From the NCBI GenBank assembly GCA_024138015.1, contig JAMXBB010000011.1, positions 86,141,333-86,205,332 of the forward strand: DNA of 64,000 nt. Reading direction: 5' to 3'. The notes under the pieces were generated by a model. It ran no database searches. It saw nothing but the letters and a program-made list of their open reading frames with translations, and was not told where the DNA came from. The translations under genes were made by a program, and so were the position numbers. Positions 12,742-24,751 of the stretch are shown one piece after another; position 1 is the stretch's first letter; each line of letters starts with the position of its first letter. This DNA comes from Lumnitzera littorea (Eukaryota > Streptophyta > Magnoliopsida > Myrtales > Combretaceae).

Positions 12742-12959
12742 ATGATATTTGTCTATTATCCTCCCATCAGCACATTGCTAAAGTATAGGTCTAGGGAATA
12801 TTGCTCTTTAATACTTGCAAATCCAAACAATTTGCTTTGCAGTTCGGTCAAGAGTGCGTATTTTCTTGAAGGAGCATTTACAACTACATTGCTTTTTGCT
12901 TGCTTATATTTTATCACAAAACCGAATCCCTCAAGGAATTCAACCTACCTCGCTTGCTA

Positions 12960-14330
12960 CTTTAATAACTTAGTCTAACTTTGAAGGTACTTCAAGAACT
13001 CATGGTCAGTATATATGATAAACTCTTTTAGCAATAGGTAATGCTGCTACACTTAGAGTGCTCGGATAAGGGCTAAGAGCTCTTTCTCGTACACGAAGTA
13101 GTTCAAGTAAAGTCCTCTGAGCTTATCACTATGATAGGCAATTGATTAGCCTCCCTACATTAAGACAACGCCTATACCAATACCTGACGCATCATATTTT
13201 AGCTCAGATATCTTTTTGAAGTTATGCAAAGCTAATACATGAGTAGAAGTCAGTCTTTCCTTCACTTCTGAAAAACTTTTCTCCTCTTTTTTTGCCCATC
13301 TGAATTCGATGTTCTTCCTCGTAAGCTTGGTAAGGGGTACGGCTAGGGTGCTAAAATTCTTGATAAATCTCCTATAAAATGATGCCAGTCCATCGAAACT
13401 TCTTACTTTGGCACAAGTGGTTGGAGTTAGCCACTTGATGATTGCTTTGATCTTCTCTTCATCCACTCATAAGCCTCCTCTACCAATTACATAGCCTAAG
13501 AACACTACTTTCTCCTGACAAAAGCAACATTTCTTAAGATTGTCAAATAACTTCTCAGCACGAAGTACATCTAATACGGCATGGAGATGTTCACCGTAAC
13601 TCAATATGTCGGCATTGTACACTAAGATGTTGTCAAAGTACACCACAACACACTTCCCTATCAGATTTCCTAGTACATGATTCATCAATCGCATGAAAGT
13701 GCTCGAGGTACTCAATAAGCCAAATGGCATTACCATCAATTCGTAGAGTCCACGCTAAGTTTTGAATGTAGTCTTCCACTCATCTTCCAACCTCATGTGA
13801 ATTTGATGATAGCCAGATTTCGGATCAATCTTGTTGAAAATCTTAGCCCTACTCGATTCATCCAACATATCATCTAACCTGGGATAGGATACTTATATTT
13901 GACCGTGATCTTAGTTATGGCTCAATTGTCAATACACATCTTCTAAGTTCTATACTTTTTCAGCATTAGGAGTGTTAGAACAGCACGGGGGCTAAGACTC
14001 TTCCTTACATACCCTCTTTCCAGTAGTTCATTGACTTGTCATTGGAGCTCAGCATCTTGTTCGAGGTTTATCTGATAAGCTAGTTCATTTAGCAAGATAA
14101 CGCCGATATTAAGTTAATGTGGCACTCAATGCCTCTGAACAGTGGCAATCCTTCCGGTAACTGCTCTGGAAACAGGTTGGCATACTCATTTAGCAATTCC
14201 TTTGCTTCCAAGGGTAGTTCACCCCACTCCCTCAACCATAATAGTCGTTTGACCAATAGGAAGGTCAACAAGTTAGCTTGAATAGCCTTTTGGAGCTTGG
14301 CTCTACTCATCGTTAGAGTTTTCTTCAATC
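12960..14330 (-). pseudogene. A reverse transcriptase and RNase H (broken)
   Basis: Includes the linker before RT (14328-14089), the palm (VMPFGLLSTSSTFMRLMNH, 13739-13680), the catalytic box YFDN (13640-13629, usual YFDD), the thumb and connection (GLASFYRRFIKNF) and RNase H (YDASGIGIGV, then YTDHEFLKYL). ORFs 13739-13467 and 13466-13155 are one frame split by a TGA at 13469-13467, at a position that is Arg in relatives. Further stops lie in the fingers and RNase H. Confidence 0.85.
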
Positions 14331-14467
14331 CTTGAGTAAGTTTTGCCTATAGTTTGTTAACTTAACTTAGCGGCATTGGGGTTTAACATATTCTTCCTTC
14401 CATCCTTCTCAAACATGTAGGTGCTCCTGTATCCATCATGGATAACTCTTCTATCATAAAGCTATGG

Positions 14468-14760
14468 TCAGCTTAGCAATACGTGTGATGTATACATGGG
14501 CAACATGTCGCAAAGAATCTTGTCAAAGTAATTTCCAATCATGATCGGCAGTAGTACTTGCCGAGTGACATATAGTGCTCCCTTCTCATTCAACCAATGC
14601 AACTTATATACCCTCAGATGTATGATAGTTAACAACTTCAACTTCGTGACCAGATCGATTGACGCCACGCTGGTACAACTACCACTATCCACAATGAGAG
14701 TACGCAGCTGATCATTCACCTTGTAGGTGATATAGAACAAGTTCTCTCTCTAGTCTTCCT
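14468..14760 (-). pseudogene. A aspartic protease
   Basis: Retropepsin-like fold with the active-site motif VDSGSCTSV (minus strand, about 14692-14666) and the second half VLLPIMIGNY...LPMYTSHVLL. The catalytic Asp-Ser-Gly is intact, though flanking reading frames are broken. It normally cleaves Gag-Pol. Confidence 0.8.
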
Positions 14761-14899
14761 CATGTAAGGTGTCCAGATTTATTGCGCATTGGACGACTAG
14801 GATCAACTAATCCAAGTCCTTAGTAAACACATCCTCTTCAATCAATTAATTCCCTCGAATAGTTTCTTTTTCGGTAACAGTCTCTTCCTCAGGTTCTTC

Positions 14900-16069
14900 G
14901 TCAGTACTATCTATTTCAAGCTTCGTGACGTCTCCCTTATTGACCATAGTTCTTTGGTTCGGACACTAAGCAATCATATGTCTATACCCTTGGCATTTGA
15001 AACATTTGATCTAGCTCGTCTTCCTTCTAGACCCCTATCTTTTCTCGTATATTTAGGTTTGCACGTTACTATTAGGTCGGCTACTCTATTCAACTTGGAC
15101 ACCTATCGTTTTAGTCGAATTGGTACCTGACTAAACTTAGTGACTTCCTTAACTAGGTTGGCTCAGATGACCAATTTGGCTCATTGGAGGTCAAGTCGAC
15201 ATTCTACTTCTTCTTTGCCACTCTACTCACCATGCTATCTGTACAACGTCATTCATTGTGGTAAATTATTGGAGTTTTACAATGTTTCGTATATTACTCG
15301 TCAAACTAGTTAGGAACCTAGAAACTGTTTGCATTGATGGCTCCTCTACCTCACAGCGAATCATGAGCATCTAGAACTCTTGAACATACTCATTAACAGT
15401 TTGGCCTCCCTATCTCAACTCTTGAAGCCGAGCAAAAATGTCTTGTAGGCATGTATTCAATAGGAACTTGTTTCGTAGTATTCTCTTCATCTAGGGCTAA
15501 GTACTAACCTTTCAGTAGCCTTCTTGCCTTCTCATGGCCTGGAAATTCTTCAACTACATGACAACATATCTAGAGAACTCAACAGCGGCAGTTCTCACTT
15601 TGTCATAATTTTCATATTGGTAATAATCAAAAACTCACTCCACCTTCTCTTCCCAATCTAACTAATCATCCGTACTTTTAAACTCATTGAAACTCGGAAT
15701 TTGAAGCTTCACATGGTCGAATGATCAAGGTGCTCGAGCTCGCTCTTCTTCCTCATACTCTTCCTCGTCTTCTTCATCCAAATCTCCCAAGTTAATCCTT
15801 TTTCTCACTCATCCACTTACTCCTCCACCTCAAACTTATCGAGCTTGGTTCTAACCTCTAGCAGGTCGAGCAACTTGTAGAGTTTTATGCGCGGCTTTCG
15901 CTAGTCTATAAGCCAATGCATGAATAGCTCGAGTTAAATCCACAAGGATGTTAACCACCTCATCAAGTCTCTCATCCGTGCTTCTTGAAGTACCTTAAGA
16001 TTATCGGCTATGGTGGACAACACTATTGTTGTCTTTCCTAATGTCAGCATTAACACTTGAGTTCATCAT
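14900..16069 (-). pseudogene. A gag
   Basis: Starts at the ATG at 16069-16067 (MMNSSVNADIRKDN). It carries an acidic stretch (DLDEEDEEEYEEEE, near 15770), a Retrotrans_gag-like core (ARLQELR, near 15430) and one zinc knuckle (CFKCQGYRHMIA then stop then C, near 15010-14965), where the residue before the last Cys has become TAG. Many other stops are present. Confidence 0.75.
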
Positions 16070-16318
16070 TTTCCATAGCAAACTAGATTTCAATCTTAAA
16101 ATTTCAAGCTATAATTAACACTATTTCTCTAAATTTGACAACGCAATGCACTATTTACACTATCAGTAAGCTATATTGCAATATAGTAACAACACCAACA
16201 AACAACTCACTAACATTGAACCTGCTTCATTTTTTATTATTTGAAACAGGGCAAAATAGAGTAAACACTAAGCAACTACTTCTACTAGACCTCTTATACA
16301 ACTTACTTAGAGAAACCT

Positions 16319-16333
16319 TCACTCTGATACCAA
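16319..16333 (-). other. Primer-binding site of A (initiator tRNA-Met)
   Basis: Minus strand reads TTGGTATCAGAGTG, the best preserved primer site in the window, just inside the LTR end TCATCA. Confidence 0.85.
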
Positions 16334-16335
16334 GA

Positions 16336-17254
16336 TGATGTGGATTGAGACTAGAGTAGACAAAGCTGGTCGTAAGGATGGGTCCAAGCTTACCGAAAGC
16401 TTGAAAAAAAAGTGATGGGAAATACGTGAGAGAATAGAAATAAATGAAGGTAAGCAAACCCACAAACAACTCCAAAAGATATGATGCACCAGTGGAACTT
16501 TCGATGACTCACGACACAGCTAAATATGGTGCATAAGTTGATGCGGTGAGGTTACTCACCACCTAGCCTTACTTAAGGGATAGGATAAAAGTAAAATGAG
16601 AGTAAACAAACGATGTTTATGAAAGGAAAATATCCAGTGTATTAATGATAATTTGATAGTGTATGGCTACATGTATAAGGAGTATTTATACCTGAGAATT
16701 TAGGGCAACTTATCTAAAAAGGAAAAAAGAAAAAAAAAGTATCATCCTAAAGAAGTAATGTACAAAGTATTCAAAGGGTAAAAATGAATGTTCACGAAAA
16801 AAACAATGATTAGAGTAGTAGATTCTACAAGTGGTCCTAGACACGTGGTAGCAATGTATTAGTGGTGCTGTTGGAGGATGTAGACAAAGTAGTACGAGTT
16901 GGTTGGGTGGGCAAGTAGGAGTATCGAGCAGTTATGGACTTGTCTGAACAAGAGTGGTTGAGGATTAGTATAGGGTAGCTCTTTTGTCCTCTCAACAAGA
17001 ATGATGCTGAGCAAGTGGTCGACTAGGACATAACTAAGCAGGTGCTCGAAGTTTGGTTGCTGCCAGGGCATTCTTCAAGTCGGCACACAATTTCTTAGAG
17101 ATGGGCAGTCATTCAGCACGGCATAGAAAGCTGATCATTAGCAAGGAGTAACTCAAACTTGGCACAAGTCGGCTAAAGTAGGAGGATTCGCTTCACCAGT
17201 CCCTCTAATCCTTGGGTTTGGCTACTGGTTAAAGGCCCAATAGCCTAATTACTA
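16336..17254 (-). mobile_element. A 5' LTR (919 bp)
   Basis: Runs on the plus strand from TGATGTGG to TAATTACTA. Its low part shares ACAACTCCAAA-GATATGAT with E's LTRs, and its high part pairs with 11262-11575. A reversed TATA-like motif (AGTATTTATACCTG, near 16680) fits minus transcription. Confidence 0.85.
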
Positions 17255-17985
17255 ATCCATGCTTAACAAGCTAAATAAGAGTAGCTTGAGAGTAAGTAGT
17301 GGAATACTTAGCTTAAGAGGGTATGCTTGAAAATTCAATGTATTATCTCTTGTGGTCATTACAATATACAAGTATTTATAGGACCCAATTAGGGTAAATC
17401 CTAGGTTAGAGTAAATTACAAAAAGGATTTCTACTAATTAAGGGAAAGGCAAATAATTTATAGAGGTATTAATGTAATCATGCAAAAAGAATATCCAGTT
17501 ACAGAAAGGACACTACGAACGTTAGAAAAAAGCAAGACACACGTCATTTTGCTCATTTTATGGTCCTAGTGATACTGCTGGTTGAACAAGGGCGGCGTTA
17601 GATAAGGTCGACGTCATCATTGGCAGTTCGAATAGTCGAGATTGGGTAAGCGTGGGTTCATAGGTGACTCATTTTCGGATTGGCCTCGAGGGGGGGAGGG
17701 GAGGTAGAGGTGTAGGTCGACTCTTAACAACTGATTGATTAGCTTTTACGCGGTTGTATTTAGTAGCATCTTAATTCAATGCTTGGGCAAGTATGTTTCC
17801 AAGGGGTCAGCTCAGCAAGTCGGCTGGTCTCCTTGACAGCTTCTTGGATGTGGAGGGCGAAGTACCACAGGTCAAATTATGGAATGCACTACTCCTCGGC
17901 GTTCAACTCACCTTGGATAGCTCAACGAATCATTTGAGTAATCCTATGAGCTTAGGAGTGTGTGATTAACCCGTGATCCCTATCA
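17255..17985 (-). mobile_element. F 3' LTR, right piece
   Basis: Matches 49230-49942, including TAGGACCCA-TTAGGGTAAATCCTA and TTGATTCAATGCTTGG-type strings, and ends GATCCCTATCA. With 4750-4946 it makes 928 bp against 949 bp in the 5' copy. Confidence 0.85.
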
Positions 17986-18846
17986 TCTTCTCCGAGCTAT
18001 TTGAGATTTGGGATCGAATCTGGCTCCACTCCAGGTTGCTTGTCCTTAGGAGTGTACGAGTGGAGATTGGTAATGTTGAAGGAGTTCGAGACTTCATATC
18101 CTTCAGGTAGTTCAATCCTGTAAGCGTTAGGATCAATTTTTTCAAGTACTTTAAAGGGTCCGTTGGCTTTAGGTGATAGCTTGCTCTTCTTCAAGTTCAG
18201 GAACTATTCCTTGCTAAGGTAGATCCAGACCAGATCACTTGGTTGGAATTCTCTTTTCTTTCATCTTCGACCTCGCCTCTCGAGCTTGATAGTAGCTCGG
18301 GTTAACTATTCTACAACCTTTTAGTACATAGCTTTGATGGCCTCGACTCTCTCTACAGTTGGCAAGTCATCATTGGGTCTCGATAGGGGTACTTTATATA
18401 TTGGGAGCTCGGAGTCGAACCCATAGACAACCTTAAAGGGAGACATATTTGTTATACTATGGGTAGTCTCATTGTAGGCAAACTCAATGATTAGTAGACA
18501 CAAATCCCAATCAACCACGTTTCGTCCGATTGCAACTCGCAGTAAAGTTCTCACGGTTCTATTGATAACCTCAATCCGTCCATCAATTTGTGGAAGACAA
18601 GACGTACGGCACAATAGGTTTGTCCCCATTCATCTCCATAGTGTTCTCCAAAAGTGGCTCATGAACTTTAGGTCTCAATTTGAAACAATGGATCTAGATA
18701 CTCCAAAAAGATTGATTACTTCTTGCAATAAAAGAAAAGAGATAGCCAAAGCATTGTTAGTTTTAGAACAAAGCACGAAATGTGCCATCTTGCTAAATTG
18801 ATCTACAACTACCATGATGGAGTCATTCCTTCAAGACATCCTCAGT
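17986..18846 (-). pseudogene. F integrase, C-terminal part
   Basis: The chromodomain-like end (18194-17997, SNSFNITNLHSYTP) follows the integrase core (18629-18321), whose third acidic residue is kept (DGRIEVINRTVR). The core continues to VVVDQFSKM-like sequence at about 18810, then is cut by element B. The missing 5' piece is at 37004-37045. Confidence 0.8.
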
Positions 18847-19700
18847 TGATAGGAATCAGCCCCCTAGATTAATTATACGTAGTCGAACTAGAGGACTTTA
18901 AGGATTTATGCAGAAAACACTAGCTCGAAGCCATATTCGAGATGGGAATTTCTATTCCGAATTAATCTCCTACTGACCTGGCTGTCAGATCCTCATGTGT
19001 ATTAAATCTGTTCTTACCTAGCAGTGATGCTTTATTCTAGAAGATAGCCCAAGACTAGCCGAGCTGAGCTCTCGAATTGACTATAGACATCTGACTCCAA
19101 TCTAGTTGACTTCTTTACAGGATTGATTAGCTCTAAACCTGATCTAGATAAGGTCGGCCCCTGATTACAATGCATTTCTACTTCCGCTTACTTGTATCAT
19201 ATTTCTAATGTCCAACCACCAAGCGACATATGTCTTTTGACACAACAGTCCATAATGATTCTTTTTTTTTTTCTGTACTGAATATTCTTTATCTCTTTTA
19301 CTCCTTTTGGAATATCTTATGTAACTTAATTATAAGAATACCCTTTTGTCGTTTCATATATATAAAGTAGCCCTAGTATATGGGTATATAAACCCCTACT
19401 TGTTTGTACGTAGACAATCATTCATCAATAAAGAAATTATTCACATTTCCTTTGAGTAATCTTAATGTTCTCATTATCCTTCAACTCTTATCTATTCCCT
19501 TTAGCAAAGAGCAGTGGCGAGTAATCTTTCAGTTTGGACTGGTGAGTCACATTTGACGGATTGTAAGCCGAGTAGGATCGAGTGGTGCATCATATCCATT
19601 TGGTAACTGCCTAGACTTTGCTAGCTTTTCTTCTGTTTTTTTTTTTTCAGTTGGCTTCGTTGTAGTGTTTCTCCATGTATCCAACCTTGGAGATGCATCA
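18847..19700 (+). mobile_element. B 5' LTR (854 bp)
   Basis: TGATAGGAATC to GATGCATCA. Pairs with 36157-37003; shared strings include CATTCATCAATA-AGAAATTATTC and CACATTTCCTTTGAGTAA. A TATA-like GTATATAAACCCC (19384-19396) lies before the probable R region. Confidence 0.9.
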
Positions 19701-19705
19701 ACTTT

Positions 19706-19720
19706 GCTAGTATCAGAATA
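19706..19720 (+). other. Primer-binding site of B (decayed tRNA-Met type)
   Basis: GCTAGTATCAGAATA, 5 bp after the LTR end. It keeps the TATCAGA core of the tRNA-Met site. Confidence 0.65.
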
Positions 19721-19830
19721 CGGTCCGAGAGGAAGTGTGTAAAGTTATAGTGAAGTTTTTGGTTTGCTTTGCTTTTAGTGGCTACTATGTTCCTTTCATA
19801 GCTACTACAATGTGTTCACATAGAGTAAGT

Positions 19831-20921
19831 TATGTTATATGAATTATTGATTATGAACCTCTTTGCAAATCTTATAAAAACATGGTTAATTTGATAAAGG
19901 ACATAAATTATCTTTATAACACTATGTTTTGCATGGTATCTTTATAATATAACTTGATTAGATTGATTTTGAAATTTTTGAAAGAAGTAAAAGAGAGCAG
20001 AACTATTTGCTATATCTTAGTTTATGCTATTCAGCTACTCTAGTACGAACCGTCCAGTTGGTTGCTGCAGATCAATGGCAGGTGATGAACTGTACGGCTG
20101 GTTATCCCTAGACCGTCCAGCTAGTTTCTACGGATCAATAGTAGGTAATGGACTATGCGACTGGTTGTCCTTAAACCGTTTAGCTGGTTGCTGTAAGTCA
20201 ATGAGCTACGTTGGACTATGCGATTGGTGACTTGAAGACCGTCTGGCTGGTCTACACAAAAAAGAGCCATTATAAAGCACTAAATGAAGAAAGAAGTAGA
20301 CTAACGGCTAAATTTTCTTAAAAGGCTATAAATATAAATTGTTGGGTAATTTAAGGACAAACAATAGAGCTAAAAATCTGCAATTATTCCTTTTGTTCAC
20401 TTGCTCTTTGTCTTGTGTACTTAATTTGATAAATCATTTGTGAAACCCTAGTATAGTGTAAAGTGATTTATACTTGTAAGAACTTTGAGAGAGTGTACTA
20501 TACTTTAGATTGAGTTTGTTTTAAGAGTTATTGTGATTGAGAAGTTTGTAAAATCAATATTAGGTGAGTTGTGCATGTGAAACTTATATAATCAAGTTTG
20601 TGTATGTGTAGCTCTTGAAGCTTAGATTGAGAAATTAATAAAGTGGTGTAAAGTCCTCAATTGGAGGCATTGTGTGTCCATGAAGGGTAAGTGGCGATCC
20701 GAACTCTACGGTAAATTCGGGCTTGATTTTCTCTATCCCCATCTCTTTTATTTTCCATACTTATTATTTTTTTATCACTATCTTGATTATACTTATTGTT
20801 GCTTTACTGTTTTAATATTGCATTCATTCAGTTACTTAAATCAAGAAATTAGTATTAAATTAAAATTTGAGCATTGAACTCAATTTCAACCCCCCTTTTG
20901 AGTTCCTAGTGTAGTTTTTCA
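19831..20921 (+). mobile_element. C 5' LTR
   Basis: Pairs with 24805-24894 plus 27937-28838. Shared strings include ACTTTGAGAGAGTGTA and GAGTTCCTAGTGTAGTTTTTCA. It is longer than the 3' copy because of extra 63-bp repeats. Confidence 0.85.
20049..20257 (+). repeat. 63-bp minisatellite in C's 5' LTR
   Basis: Units begin ACCGTCCAG or close to it at 20049, 20112, 20175 and 20238, exactly 63 bp apart: three units and a partial fourth. The 3' LTR has about one unit (near 28060-28165). Because 63 is a multiple of three, a 68-codon ORF stays open by chance. Confidence 0.9.
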
Positions 20922-20939
20922 TTTAATATTAAAGCGAGG
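20922..20939 (+). other. Primer-binding site of C (decayed)
   Basis: TTTAATATTAAAGCGAGG aligns with the TTGGTATCAGAGCCAGG-type site by G-to-A and C-to-T changes only. Confidence 0.5.
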
Positions 20940-20979
20940 TCTCTAAAATTATTGCTTAATTACATTTAGACTAAAGATC

Positions 20980-22608
20980 ATGGCATTGAACACATTAGGC
21001 TTCATGGAAGGGCAAGCTATAAATAAACCACCACTCTTAATTGGAAATAATTATCCTTATTGGAAATGTAAGATAATTATATTTTTAAAAGCACAAAATA
21101 GATTGTTGTGGCAAGTAGTTGATAAAGAACCATTTAAGATAGAAAGTAAGGAAGAAAGGAATTATACCAAAAATGATTGGAAATTACTTGATTTAAATGA
21201 AATTGCTATGAATATCTTGCATTGTGCCATCAATGAACATGACTTTAATAGAGTTTGTACATGCAAGAATACCAAGGAAATTTGGGAAGAATTAAAAAGC
21301 ACATATGAAGGAACTAACCTTGTTAAGGATACAAAGATAAGCATACTTTGTGGCCAATTTAAAAATTTCAAGATGGTTTTTAACGAAACAATTGATGAGA
21401 TGCATAATAGGTTCATTAACATAATCAATCCTTTAAATGTTCTTGGTAAATCATTTACTAATCTTAAAATCAATTCCAAAATCCTTAAATCTTTACTGAA
21501 GGATTAAGAAACCAAGAGAACCGTAATTGAGAAAGCTCATGATCTTAACATAATGTCAAAAGAGTAACTTCTCAGAACTCTTAGGACTTATGAGATTATT
21601 AAAAAGTAAGGAGAAAAGTCTAAAAAGAAAACAATTGCTTTGAAGGCAATTAAGGAGAGCTCAAGTAGTGATGAAAGTGAGGACGATAATGATATAGCCA
21701 CTATCATGAGAAATTTCAAAAGGTTTATAAAGTTCAATAGGAAATTAGTGAAAAACAAAGATGAAAACATATCTCGATTAGGAAAGGAGAAGAAAGAAAT
21801 AATTAAGTGCTATAATTGCAAAAAACCAGGTCACATTCAACAATATTGCTCGAATATTAAAAAAGCTAAGACAGAAGCAAGGAAAAAAGTTATGATGGCA
21901 ACTTGGAGTGATAGCAATTCAAGTAACTCGGAAAGAGACATGTGCTTTATGGCAATGGACAATGAGGTATGCTTTACTTCAAATGACTCTTCATTTAATG
22001 AACTCAAAAATATGTATGATGAGTTGCTTAATGAATTTATTAAGGTTCAAAATAAAAATAAGATGATGAAACAAATGATGATTGAAATAGGAAGTGAATT
22101 TAATTTGTTTAGAAATGAATACAATAAAGTGAATGATGCTAAAGAAAGTTTAGAGGAGAATGATGAGTACTTAAGATTAGAAGTTAACAAATTAAATAGA
22201 AATAATGAAGAATTGAATCTTAAGAACGAGAATTTAATTAAGGAAAATGATCAATTAAAAGAGAGGTGTAATTCTCTCGAAGCAAAAGTTGAAAGGATAA
22301 AAAGTGAAGATGCTATAGTAAATAGGCTAGGAGAGCTTCAAATTGAAAATGCTATCTTGAAGTATAGCTTAGATAATTCAAAACAAAATATAACTAAGTT
22401 CGTGAATGGAGAAAAGAATTTGGATAAGCATTTTGGTTCTCAAAGGCAAGGATTGAACAAAACCGAAATTGGCTATAATAGGAAATATAATTACAAGTCT
22501 TACAAAAGTTACTTTGTAAAAAAAATAACTAAGACTTGCAACTATTATAGTAGACATGGCCATATTACACATACGTGTGCAATACGTCGCAATACCAATT
22601 TAAAATAA
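20980..22608 (+). pseudogene. C gag (copia/SIRE-like nucleocapsid precursor)
   Basis: One reading frame of 543 codons starting at ATG 20980, interrupted by three in-frame TAA codons (21505, 21565, 21607). The N-terminal half is of the UBN2/DUF4219 gag type (LIGNNYPYWKCKI; IWEELKSTYEGTN). Next come a Ser/Asp-acidic hinge (SSSSDESEDDND), a complete CX2CX4HX4C knuckle (21808-21849, CYNCKKPGHIQQYC), a long Glu/Asn/Lys coiled coil (about 22000-22380), and a second knuckle (22537-22578) whose second Cys is Tyr. Codon use is very AT-rich. Confidence 0.85.
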
Positions 22609-24740
22609 AGGTAAGATGGTTTGGGTTCCAAAAGGATAAGGATATGTTATTGCTGCTAACCACAAAGGACTCAAACTCGCATAGATACCAAAGAAGCAAT
22701 TATACATTTTTGTAGGAACTTTAAGTAAAAATAACTCAAGAAACTCAAATGGAGAATGCTCAAAGAAAATTTGGAATGGCTCTAATATGGTATTTGATTT
22801 AAAAAACTCATTTAAGTAGTCTTTATAGAATAACCAATATAATTTGTATGTACATAAAATTCTCTATACTTATTAGGCTTTTATGTGCACAATTTTACTA
22901 TATCTTGATCTTCATGTCAAATATGTGTTTAAATGTACTAATATCTCATGCTTAAATGATTGATTTGATATATTTATGAAACTATATAAATTTGACCTCT
23001 CCTCAACTACATTTGAGCTTTCATGAGCATTTAAGAACTTATATAGCATTTTTGCAATTAATTACTTTTCAAATTATGCTTATACTCTTACCATCTTATA
23101 AAACACATTTAAGTCTTTCTTGGAATGGATAATTGCAAATATCATCCATTTTGCTCATTTGAAGTTACTCATGTATGCTTAAGATCATATGTGCATAATT
23201 TTGCCATGCCTTAATTTCTACAATCAAAACCGGTTCCCGCATGCTTAATTTTGTTCATAGATTGTAGTTGAATGATTGATTTGGTCTAATTTTATTTTTG
23301 TGTGATTTTGGCTCTCTTAGACCCACATTAGATTCTTATTGATGGTTGGGAAGTCACATAATCATTTTGCTCGGTTGCATGCTATATGTCTTAATTATGC
23401 TATTTTTGTGCCTATAAATACTATTGAAACTTGCTTAAAGTACCAACTTATCATGAACTTAACTTATTGTGCATTTTTTTCATTAAGCTCAATTTGTGTA
23501 CAAAATAGTTATTTTTGATGATCTTAAGTATTGTTTTTGGATAAAATGTCTTTCCCTTTAAATCAAACGGCTTATAACATAATATTAGATCTTAGGAACA
23601 TGCTCACTAGGCTTCTTGCATAAATTTCATCGTTTGATAAGTTTTGTATATAATTGATTTCATACTTACTTGTTGAAGTTCTTTGATGCACATCATTCTC
23701 ATTTGATGAATTCCAAGTTGAATGAAGGCTCTTACATGCTTATTTTAGCTTATAAGTTATGTTTAAATGATTAGATTTACTTTATTATGGATTAGTGTGT
23801 TTTTGACACCCTTATACCTCCAAAAACTAAGCTAAAGCTGGACATTTAGAACATCTTATTTTAATTTAGATTAAAATGCAATATTGTAATTATCAAACAT
23901 GCTTCATCTAAGGTTATATAATTTGTTAGGATAAGATTTATTCAAATGTTGTAAAGAGTCCATGAGCTAAGTGGAAATTTCAAGTGGCCAATGCAATTTG
24001 TATGCAACCATGCAACAGTTCAATCATACCATTTAGACGGTTGCTACAAAATTGCCATACTAATATGTTTTCTATTTGTATATGGACTTGAACTCCAAGC
24101 ATCCTTTGTTCTGTTATATAACTTGTATATGTTGTCTATTGGTCTTTAAGATCGTCTTTAGTTATCTCTCTATGATTATGTATTGACTTTGGATTTTGGC
24201 TACCAGCCTTTTGTTAGAATATTTACATGTGTTTATGATATCTTTTATGAACTTAGGTTGCTTGGATGTATGGAATATCTTGTTATAATGAAAAATTGGC
24301 TACTATCTTAAGAATGATTACACATTATATTGCTTAGTTATATTGACTATTGAATTATGTTCTTTTGATATTGGCATACCTTAGGGCTTAAGCTAGATTT
24401 CTTACTTGTTTTTCTCTTCCTCTTTACCGCTTGGAATCTCATCTTTTTGATGAGGCCAAAGGGGTACAAGAATTCAAGTCACCTAACTACTTTTGTCTAA
24501 GTTTAGTGAAGGTAAGGTGAGATCATAAAATTAAAGAGATTAGTTAGTTAATAAGTGTCAAATTGAAACATAAAGTTGAATTGGCTATCGTCTAAAATGA
24601 AGATTAAACACTTTCAACTTGCTTTTATATTGACTCTTTCATAAGCATTCTCAAAGGAAATCTTTTATAACTAATGCTTCATTGAGGGGGAGTATCATAT
24701 TTAGGGGGAGTTTGTTTTGCAAAGTTTTGTCCTCATCAAA
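22609..24740 (+). other. Non-coding internal region of C where pol would lie
   Basis: After gag a short stretch still reads like the copia gag-protease junction (MVWVPKG, 22616-22636). Then 2.1 kb follow with no ORF over 60 codons and no copia protease, integrase, RT or RNase H motif in any frame. Two GGGGGAG tracts occur before the 3' LTR (24685-24750). Confidence 0.6.
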
Positions 24741-24751
24741 AAGGGGGAGAT

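Larger units (their letters stand above)
11262..17254 (-). mobile_element. Element A: Ty3/gypsy retrotransposon, 3' LTR truncated
   Basis: Order on the minus strand is: 5' LTR 17254-16336, primer site, gag, protease, RT-RNase H, integrase, and a 314-bp remnant of the 3' LTR (11575-11262). The LTR family and proteins are closest to element E. The lost part of the 3' LTR is the R-U5 side, next to element G's broken end. Confidence 0.85.

Noticed and set aside
20024..20230. Possible repeat-peptide gene (RPVGCC/RLAGCC units)
   Set aside because: It is the 63-bp minisatellite read in an open frame inside C's LTR; the other LTR does not keep it.
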